From the NCBI RefSeq assembly GCF_000367945.1, contig NZ_KB849179.1:2193747-2257746 (forward strand): a stretch of 64,000 nt of DNA, given 5' to 3'. Within the stretch, counting starts at the first letter, position 1. Every line of letters begins with the position of its first letter. Of this stretch, positions 58,542 through 64,000 are shown piece by piece. The translations under genes were made by a program, and so were the position numbers. The notes under the pieces are model-generated. The model saw only the letters and a list, made by a program, of their open reading frames with translations. It ran no database searches and was not told where the DNA came from. The DNA comes from Acinetobacter proteolyticus. GTDB taxonomy: Bacteria; Pseudomonadota; Gammaproteobacteria; Pseudomonadales; Moraxellaceae.

Positions 58542-59039
58542 TTATTGATCCTGTTTATTTCTCAAGGCTTTTACCCATTGCTTAAATCGCGCTAAAGCAG
58601 TTGAAAAAAACTGTTGAATCAGGCTGAAGACATTTTCATCTTGCTGATATTTATTCTGAGCGACTGGTGGTTTAGAGGTCGCTAGTTCCATCGGTTCATA
58701 ATGCGGCATGGTTTGTTGTAATTCCGCACCAAGATTCAAACGCTGTAATGCGGCAGTCACCTCAGCAATCGAGTCCTGATGATAGAGGGCTAAATGGCGT
58801 GCTTCTAAATCAATACAGTGTTCAATGAGTTGATCTGAAAAAGGCAATAATGCTTTTCTTACGCGCTGCTCTTCTACAGCACTACTCATATGAGGAATAT
58901 AGTAAAAACTCACATTCATACTGCCATCGGCAGGAATCAACTCAAGCTGAGAAGCCGACAAACGTTGAGATTTTTCTCGCAAGTTAGTCGATGCGTTTAG
59001 TTTATCTATTATTGGATTGTCTTGTTGTTCTAAAGCCAT
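58542..59039 (-). CDS. Protein with degenerate HMA-like domain, function unknown (165 aa)
   Basis: Residues about 40-106 have the beta-alpha-beta-beta-alpha pattern of a heavy-metal-associated domain (MNVSFYYIPHMSSAVEEQRVRKAL, then HCIDLEARHLALYH and EVTAALQRLNLGAEL) and resemble the N-terminal domain of ZntA-like ATPases, but the CxxC metal motif is replaced by MSSAV. A linker and a basic C-terminal helix (FSLIQQFFSTALARFKQWVKAL) follow. There is no signal peptide. It lies between copB and the 181-aa gene, but a terminator separates it from copB. The HMA link is inferred from pattern. Confidence 0.68.
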   Translation of the reverse strand: MALEQQDNPIIDKLNASTNLREKSQRLSASQLELIPADGSMNVSFYYIPHMSSAVEEQRVRKALLPFSDQLIEHCIDLEARHLALYHQDSIAEVTAALQRLNLGAELQQTMPHYEPMELATSKPPVAQNKYQQDENVFSLIQQFFSTALARFKQWVKALRNKQDQ

Positions 59040-59058
59040 TTATGCACCATGAATGACT

Positions 59059-59094
59059 CAAAAAAGATACTGTTAGTATAAACCAACAGTATCT
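59059..59094 (-). terminator. Intrinsic terminator of copAB
   Basis: A perfect 10-bp stem AGATACTGTT / AACAGTATCT with a 10-base loop, followed on the minus strand by six T. It lies 28 bases after the copB stop and separates copAB from the downstream genes. Confidence 0.88.
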
Positions 59095-59121
59095 CGAAAA
59101 AATGACATTTTAAGTAAAATA

Positions 59122-60024
59122 TCAGAACTTTAGCGATAGACCTGCACCATAGACCCAACCTGTTTTGGAGTCACTGGCCGTTTGCCAATTGGTTTCTTTA
59201 CGCCCGTTGCTATAACCATAGCCGACATCGATAAAAGGCATCACTCGATTCTTGACGATTTCATAGCGAGTTTTGATCCCCACTTCTGCATCAGCAAGGC
59301 CTGTTTTAGCGGCATACTTGGATTCATCCCTCAGTACCCATTCCATTTCCAGATATGGCTGCAGGATCAACTTTTGAGTCAGCAACAAATCTCGTTCAGT
59401 TTCCAATACAAAGCGCCATTGTTGGTCTTGCCCAACATACAGATGTGCATCTGTTTCAAAGAAATACTGCGCCATGCCGTGAAAACCGACGACACCCTCA
59501 AATTGTTCCTTATCCACCTCACGCTCAGGGTTATAGCTGTAATTTACTCCAGCTTGCACATCCCAGAAATCTGCAATATTCCGACTGTATAGCGCAGCCA
59601 GACTTTGCTCCGATTTCTCTGACTCGGCCTTGGCATAGTCCGCAATGATGAATAATTTATTTTCATCGGTTCCCACCCAAGTTTTTAACTTGGACTTGAG
59701 CGTGCCCTGCCCATCTTCATCAAGTAGCCATTGTGTATCTAACTGCGTCGACTGATAAATCTGTCCGCCATGCTCCTTATAATGGTCAGCATGTCCATCT
59801 TGATTCTGCGTTTGAGCGGAAATGCTTGGGCTTTGATGCTGTGAATGGTCCATCGGCATCGATGCATTCATTGTCATGTTCTGCTGTGCTGACATATCCA
59901 TTTGCATCGAGTGATCATGTCCTTCATGTGCATAGGCCAATGCACTGAAAGAAGAGACAATGCCGCCAATCGCCAGTAATTGTGTATAACGTTTCATCTT
60001 AGAAGATTGCTTAGTGATGTGCAT
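59122..60024 (-). CDS. copB: Outer-membrane copper resistance protein CopB
   Basis: CopB is an outer-membrane beta-barrel partner of CopA in copper resistance. The chosen start (300 residues, MHITKQSS) has an AAGGAG site; a frame 23 codons longer lies within copA. A signal peptide (cleavage near AYA) is followed by a Met/His-rich copper-binding stretch (HEGHDHSMQMDMSAQQNMTMNASMPMDHSQHQ). The barrel domain contains QLDTQWLLDEDGQGTLKSKLKTWVGTDENKLF and a C-terminal Phe. It overlaps copA by 14 bases. Confidence 0.93.
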   Translation of the reverse strand: MHITKQSSKMKRYTQLLAIGGIVSSFSALAYAHEGHDHSMQMDMSAQQNMTMNASMPMDHSQHQSPSISAQTQNQDGHADHYKEHGGQIYQSTQLDTQWLLDEDGQGTLKSKLKTWVGTDENKLFIIADYAKAESEKSEQSLAALYSRNIADFWDVQAGVNYSYNPEREVDKEQFEGVVGFHGMAQYFFETDAHLYVGQDQQWRFVLETERDLLLTQKLILQPYLEMEWVLRDESKYAAKTGLADAEVGIKTRYEIVKNRVMPFIDVGYGYSNGRKETNWQTASDSKTGWVYGAGLSLKF

Positions 60025-61966
60025 GGCTCGCTCCTTGAGATGATTGAACTGGTGTTGTTGGTGCTGCTTTGCTGTCATCCACATTGGCGACAATTAACTT
60101 ACTCATCATACCCGCACTCATGTGATACAACAGATGACAATGGATCGCCCATTCACCGATTTCATCCGCAGTCAGTAAAGCCGTAACCGTCTTGCCTGGT
60201 GGTACAATCAAGGTATGTTTATTTGGCATATCTTGAGGTGCCTGACCATTTTCCAGCTGCATAAACATGCCATGTAAATGCATCGGATGCGCCATCATAC
60301 TGTCATTGACAAATTTGAGTCGGATACGCTCACCATAACGCACAGTTAAAGGCTTGAAGTCAGGATCACTAAATTTCTTGCCATCAATGGTCCAAATATA
60401 ACGCTCCATGGTTCCACCCAAACGAATCACCACTTCACGTTCCGCAGGGCGACTATAGCTCTCAGGCTGTGGCTTTAATGATTGCAAATCTGCATAACTT
60501 AACGCTTTATGGCCTGCTGGTGTTGCCGCATTAGCCCAGCCCTGCACAGTATCCGTGTTTGATGTGTCCGTAGTCGCAGCTGATTGATGCTGGCTATGGT
60601 CCATATTGCTCATATCCATTTGAGCATGTGCACTATGATCCATAGCGGGCTGTGAAGTTGCTGCCGTCTTCGCCTTGTCTTGCGGCATCTGATGCTGGCT
60701 ATGATCCATATTCGCCATATTCATCTGCTGGTCTGATCCAGTATCCATTTTGCCCATATTCATTTGAGCATGTGCACTATGATCCATAGCGGGCTGTGAA
60801 TTTGCTGCAGCCTTCGCCTTGTCTTGCGGCATCTGATGCTGGCTATGATCCATCTTGCCCATATTCATTTGACCATGTGCACCATGATCCATACCCATAT
60901 CTTCCATGGTTAATAAAGCACGTGGACGCGCTTTAGGGATCTGAACCTTTTGCGTATTGGGCGTCATGCTATTGTGTAATGCACCAATAGCAAAGCCTGT
61001 ACGGTCAATCGACTCTGCTTCAATTTGATAATGGGCCTGTTTTGGTTCAACCAATACATCATAAGTTTCGGCTGTTCCAATACGGAATTCATCCACAGGA
61101 ACAGGTTTCACGGGCTGGCCATCGGCACTGACCACGGTCATTTTTAAATTGGGAATACGCACATCAAAGAAAGACATTGCTGAAGCATTGATAAAACGTA
61201 AACGTACTTTTTCACCCGCGTTAAAAGCACCGGTCCAGTTTTGTTGTGGTGTCTGACCATTGACCAAGAAGGTATAACCGTCTACATCGCCCATGTCAGT
61301 TTTGGCCATACGCATCTGATTCCATGCAGAACGGTCTTGCCACGTAGCTTTTAAACCCTGCGTTTTAACCTGTTTCCAGACATCACCCAATGTTTCACGA
61401 TGGTTTTGGTAATATTCAGCAGACTTTTTCAAATTCGCCATGATCTTGTCACTTTCCGTTTCATGGAAATCCGACAACATCACCACATAATCACGTTCAG
61501 CTTTCTCATGTGCAGCAACAGGTTGCTTGCCTTTTGGATAAATCACCAACGCGCCATACAAACCATCTTGTTCCTGCCCTTTACTATGTGCGTGATACCA
61601 ATAGGTCCCGTTTTGACGTACCTTGAAACGGTACTCAAAACTGCCATTCGGCTTAATTCCTTGGAAACCATTAAAACCTGGTACACCATCCATCAATCCA
61701 GGCAACAGCAGTCCATGCCAATGCAAAGAGGTATCTTGATTTTTGAGTTGGTTATGCACATGAATGACCGCTTCATCACCCTCTTCAAACTCTAAGAGCG
61801 GGGCGATAAATTTACCGTTTACGGTAATACGTTTGACGGGCTTGCCAGTAACATTCACCATCCCTTCATTAATATTCAGATGATATTCTTTAATTGCAGC
61901 CAAAGTATAAGGCGCAAACAATAGGCTTAAGCTAGCGACAACACCAGCATATAGTTTTGAAGACAT
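60011..61966 (-). CDS. copA: Copper resistance multicopper oxidase CopA
   Basis: CopA is a periplasmic multicopper oxidase that protects against copper. The 651-residue protein has the cupredoxin copper ligands in LHWHGLLLPG, GTYWYHAHSKGQ, HPMHLHGMFM and HCHLLYHMSAGMM, all intact. Between about 355 and 465 lies a Met/His-rich insert with a 48-residue repeat (MDHSQHQMPQDKAK ... ) present almost twice. The signal peptide (MSSKLYAGVVASLSLLFAPYTLA) has no twin-arginine motif, whereas many CopA proteins use Tat. It precedes copB. Confidence 0.94.
   Translation of the reverse strand: MSSKLYAGVVASLSLLFAPYTLAAIKEYHLNINEGMVNVTGKPVKRITVNGKFIAPLLEFEEGDEAVIHVHNQLKNQDTSLHWHGLLLPGLMDGVPGFNGFQGIKPNGSFEYRFKVRQNGTYWYHAHSKGQEQDGLYGALVIYPKGKQPVAAHEKAERDYVVMLSDFHETESDKIMANLKKSAEYYQNHRETLGDVWKQVKTQGLKATWQDRSAWNQMRMAKTDMGDVDGYTFLVNGQTPQQNWTGAFNAGEKVRLRFINASAMSFFDVRIPNLKMTVVSADGQPVKPVPVDEFRIGTAETYDVLVEPKQAHYQIEAESIDRTGFAIGALHNSMTPNTQKVQIPKARPRALLTMEDMGMDHGAHGQMNMGKMDHSQHQMPQDKAKAAANSQPAMDHSAHAQMNMGKMDTGSDQQMNMANMDHSQHQMPQDKAKTAATSQPAMDHSAHAQMDMSNMDHSQHQSAATTDTSNTDTVQGWANAATPAGHKALSYADLQSLKPQPESYSRPAEREVVIRLGGTMERYIWTIDGKKFSDPDFKPLTVRYGERIRLKFVNDSMMAHPMHLHGMFMQLENGQAPQDMPNKHTLIVPPGKTVTALLTADEIGEWAIHCHLLYHMSAGMMSKLIVANVDDSKAAPTTPVQSSQGASHAHH
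60593..60885 (-). repeat. 144-bp internal tandem repeat in copA
   Basis: The copA segment encoding the Met/His-rich insert repeats with a period of 144 bp (48 codons): for example the same TGAGCATGTGCACTATGATC string starts at 60621 and 60765. The copies are nearly identical over about 95 bases. Copy number is likely to vary between strains. Confidence 0.85.
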
Positions 61967-62036
61967 GATAATTTCCTAATCTGTTAACTTTTCAAATTGC
62001 TCTGTTCATGGATAGAAAGAGCCGAGTAAAGACAGA

Positions 62037-62462
62037 TCAGGCTTTAGGAGGGCGTAAAATCTCTTGCCAATAACCAGCAAGATGTCGAGCTTGATAGTCC
62101 GTATTGGTACGGGTACTCAACTCTAAAAATGGTAAAGATGCTAAACTTGGGCTGTTTTGATCTAAGCCCAGATTTATGCTTTGACAATGTGAGGTACTAT
62201 TGCAGTCCAGACAATGTTGATCGCTATGCATTTTCCCATCATGGCACTGTGCTGAACTCAGTGAGTCACTTTTCGAACTTGGCATCTGATGATGTTGATC
62301 CATCATTTGCTGATCGTGACATGCCATCGCTGGAATTGTAGTTGAAGTATTTTGATCGGATTGAATCGCTTGAACAGCAGCAACAGCCACACCACTTCCC
62401 CCGATGAAAAATATCATCAGGAATACAAACCACAGGCGTTTGTATCGCTTAAGAAGTTGCAC
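62037..62462 (-). CDS. Exported His/Cys/Met-rich protein upstream of copAB (141 aa)
   Basis: The 141-residue protein has a basic N-terminus and a hydrophobic helix (about 12-30, ending AVAAV), consistent with a signal peptide or anchor. A metal-binding-rich stretch follows: MACHDQQMMDQHHQM, then CHDGKMHSDQHCLDCNSTSHC with four cysteines and several histidines. The C-terminus reads WQEILRPPKA, a tail seen in some small metal-resistance proteins. It is 70 bases upstream of copA on the same strand, so a copper role is likely. No family was recognised with certainty. Confidence 0.75.
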   Translation of the reverse strand: MQLLKRYKRLWFVFLMIFFIGGSGVAVAAVQAIQSDQNTSTTIPAMACHDQQMMDQHHQMPSSKSDSLSSAQCHDGKMHSDQHCLDCNSTSHCQSINLGLDQNSPSLASLPFLELSTRTNTDYQARHLAGYWQEILRPPKA

Positions 62463-62660
62463 TTATGTTCCTTATTCCAATCATCAAAAAATTACTTAAT
62501 GTGCCTAGGATAATTTCTTTTGCAGTTATGCACAATCATCTTTGTGTTTGAATTTCGATAATTCCACCCAAATCCCGCTGTAAACTGCTGTTTTATCGAG
62601 CTAAACGGCACATCAATAAGCATGAGCAAAAATAAAGCAAAATGAATAAGTTAATGCACA

Positions 62661-62688
62661 AAAAAAGGACAGAAAATTGTCCTTTTTT
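62661..62688. terminator. Intrinsic terminator downstream of rpe
   Basis: AAAAAAGGACA pairs with TGTCCTTTTTT (11 bp) around a six-base loop. On the minus strand it would end the rpe transcript after it passes the DnaA-box array. Confidence 0.85.
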
Positions 62689-62745
62689 CATTATTTTGTT
62701 GTGAATATAAACAACTGAAATCATTTTGTTTATTTTAACAACATC

Positions 62746-62814
62746 TTATCCACCTGCTTATCAACACGGTTATCCACCGAGTTATAAACAAAGTTATCCA
62801 CAAGTTTATGTGAA
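62746..62814 (+). repeat. Array of DnaA-box-like 9-mers with 12-bp period
   Basis: Five head-to-tail 9-mers start at 62746, 62758, 62770, 62782 and 62794: TTATCCACC, TTATCAACA, TTATCCACC, TTATAAACA and TTATCCACA. A weaker sixth (TTATGTGAA) starts at 62806, in phase. The last of the five is the exact DnaA consensus and the others differ from it by one base. Spacers are always three bases. No origin genes are adjacent. Confidence 0.85.
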
Positions 62815-62830
62815 TAATAGAATGAAAATA

Positions 62831-63517
62831 CTAAACTTCTTTTGCACCAACTTGTGCCAACTCTGCACGCATTTGATCAATCACCGTTTTATAGTCAGGC
62901 TGACCAAAAATTGCTGAGCCTGCAACAAACATATCTGCACCTGCTTCCGCGATTTCACGAATATTGGCTGGTCCTACACCACCATCCACTTCTAAACGGA
63001 TATCACGACCACTGGCATCAATAATTTGACGGGCTTGACGTAATTTTTCCAACGTCATTGGAATGAATTTTTGCCCACCAAACCCTGGGTTTACACTCAT
63101 CAATAGAATTTGATCGACTTTATCCAATACATAATCAAGATAGTGCAACGGGGTTGCTGGATTGAACACTAAGCCTGCTTTAGCTCCACCGGCCTTAATC
63201 AACTGTAACGAGCGATCAATATGATCCGTTGCTTCTGGGTGGAAGGTAATAATGTCCGCACCTGCTTCCAAGAAATCACCGATCATACGATCAACAGGTG
63301 AAACCATCAGATGCACATCAATCGGCGCTTTGATGCCATAGTTTTTCAGTGCCTTACATACCCCTGCACCAAAAGTCAGGTTAGGTACATAGTGGTTGTC
63401 CATCACATCAAAATGTACAACGTCTGCGCCCGCAGCTAGAACTTTCTCTACATCTTCACCTAAACGTGCAAAATCAGCAGATAAAATCGAAGGCGCAATT
63501 AAATAAGGCTTGGACAT
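62831..63517 (-). CDS. rpe: Ribulose-phosphate 3-epimerase
   Basis: Rpe interconverts ribulose 5-phosphate and xylulose 5-phosphate in the pentose phosphate pathway. The 228-residue TIM barrel has [35 protein letters not shown] with catalytic Asp and His, [19 protein letters not shown] and EVDGGV, covering metal and phosphate sites. Length is normal (about 225). It is convergent with nothing; its 3' end runs into the DnaA-box array and a terminator. Confidence 0.96.
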   Translation of the reverse strand: MSKPYLIAPSILSADFARLGEDVEKVLAAGADVVHFDVMDNHYVPNLTFGAGVCKALKNYGIKAPIDVHLMVSPVDRMIGDFLEAGADIITFHPEATDHIDRSLQLIKAGGAKAGLVFNPATPLHYLDYVLDKVDQILLMSVNPGFGGQKFIPMTLEKLRQARQIIDASGRDIRLEVDGGVGPANIREIAEAGADMFVAGSAIFGQPDYKTVIDQMRAELAQVGAKEV

Positions 63518-63698
63518 GGACGACCTGGCAAACTCTAAGAAAATAATGCAAGGATTATAGCAAATTTAGCGAACTTAAGTCTGTTACAAAGTCATTATTA
63601 GGACATTGCAAACTTGCAACAACGCGTTGCATCTGAACTATTTTTATCTTTTCTCAGCTTTGCTATGGTATGGAGTGAAATAAGAGGATGTCTAAAAC

Positions 63699-63974
63699 AT
63701 GAACAGTACGACTCAAATCACAACCACTGAAGGAAAACGAATCAGTAAGCGCTTACTGAACCATTGGAAACATAAATTTGAAGTCTTGGAAACCGAAACC
63801 CATTCAAAAATTTTTATGCCGACGGCTACGGTGACACTTACACCACAGGAACAACATTTGGCTGTACTGATTGAAAATCAACAAGAAGATGTAGCGCGTC
63901 TAGAACAGGTGGTACTGGATCATTTAAACCGTATGGCACAACAGGAATTTGTTGCTGAATGGCAGCATAGTTAA
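63699..63974 (+). CDS. DUF2218-family small protein (91 aa)
   Basis: A 91-residue protein that fits DUF2218: RISKRLLNHWKHKFEVLET, and a C-terminal half with AVLIENQQEDVARLEQVVLDHLNRMAQQEF. There is no signal peptide. The family is often found near iron-uptake genes, but no function is established. The start is 181 bases from the divergent rpe start, with AAGAGGATG 7-15 bases upstream as a likely ribosome-binding region. Confidence 0.85.
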   Translation: MNSTTQITTTEGKRISKRLLNHWKHKFEVLETETHSKIFMPTATVTLTPQEQHLAVLIENQQEDVARLEQVVLDHLNRMAQQEFVAEWQHS

Positions 63975-64000
63975 AAAACTGAAAAGTGTTAAATCAGCGG

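Larger units (their letters stand above)
62463..62830. other. Gap between the copper operon and rpe
   Basis: 368 bases that hold the copper-operon promoter (minus), a bidirectional-type terminator at 62661-62688 and the DnaA-box array at 62746-62814. A 63-codon open frame at 62726-62917 exists only because the 12-bp repeat stays in frame, and is not called. Confidence 0.6.

Noticed and set aside
62746-62814. Chromosomal origin (oriC) reading of the DnaA-box array
   Set aside because: No dnaA, dnaN, rpmH or other usual origin neighbours are present. The AT-rich tract is short. Kept as a regulatory or titration candidate only.
62726-62917. 63-codon frame with YPPAY/YPPSY-like repeats
   Set aside because: The repeat arises because the 12-bp DnaA-box array stays in frame. 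It overlaps the rpe 3' end and has no start signal.

Overview
The window looks like a chromosomal segment of an Acinetobacter species (Moraxellaceae, Gammaproteobacteria). The signs are a nuo operon with fused nuoCD, a bfmRS pair with Acinetobacter-like lengths and motifs, a two-ATP-cone nrdA, the choline operon betIBA with two BCCT transporters, a nadV/prs/nrtR cluster, a mesD-mesX methionine synthase pair, and a moderately AT-rich base composition. The species cannot be fixed from the sequence alone. No insertion sequence, integrase or CRISPR array was seen.

Layout. 1-8745 (minus strand): start of nuoI, then nuoH, G, F, E, CD, B, A (respiratory complex I). 9141-11008 (plus): a MASE1-GGDEF diguanylate cyclase and a small conserved protein. 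11121-13584 (minus): bfmS and bfmR. 13585-18620 (plus): a nrdA control region with DnaA-box and NrdR-box candidates, then nrdA, a tiny membrane ORF and nrdB. 18854-23352: an AT-rich island with a four-gene His-Xaa-Ser (Hxs) cassette (hxsD-hxsB-hxsC-hxsA, minus) and a convergent gene of unknown function. 23702-27509 (minus): a TetR regulator, a gap with a strongly structured possible RNA, then a flavin reductase with mesD and mesX (folate-independent methionine synthesis). 27925-34141 (plus): TonB-dependent receptor, mqo, an MFS transporter and a small membrane protein. 34194-42973: two BCCT carriers (minus) divergent from betI-betB-betA and a TorF-like outer-membrane protein, with a 40-bp perfect palindrome as probable BetI operator. 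43045-47919: a zinc-type dehydrogenase, then prs-like gene, nadV and a degenerate-NUDIX NrtR regulator. 47959-50939 (minus): GMC oxidoreductase, a frameshifted NERD gene and a YdcZ-type transporter. 51138-53600 (plus): PAAR protein, Tae4 amidase toxin and four small membrane proteins, three clearly related. 53667-54081 (minus): four tRNA genes. 54225-57826 (minus): nadA, argJ, ogt and a Gdx-type SMR exporter preceded by a guanidine-II riboswitch. 57995-62462 (minus): two small unknowns, copB, copA and a His/Cys-rich exported protein. 62463-62830: a 12-bp-periodic array of DnaA-box-like sites. 62831-63974: rpe (minus) and a DUF2218 protein (plus).

How the parts work together. Most of the window is core metabolism and envelope physiology: complex I and Mqo feed the quinone pool; NrdAB supply dNTPs under apparent NrdR/DnaA control; choline is imported and oxidised to glycine betaine; nicotinamide is salvaged through NadV with PRPP, while NadA makes NAD de novo; methionine can be made without folate; copper is handled by CopAB. 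The accessory elements of most interest are the Hxs radical-SAM cassette, the PAAR-Tae4 module with its small membrane-protein family, the structured element near 24.6 kb, and the DnaA-box array near 62.8 kb.
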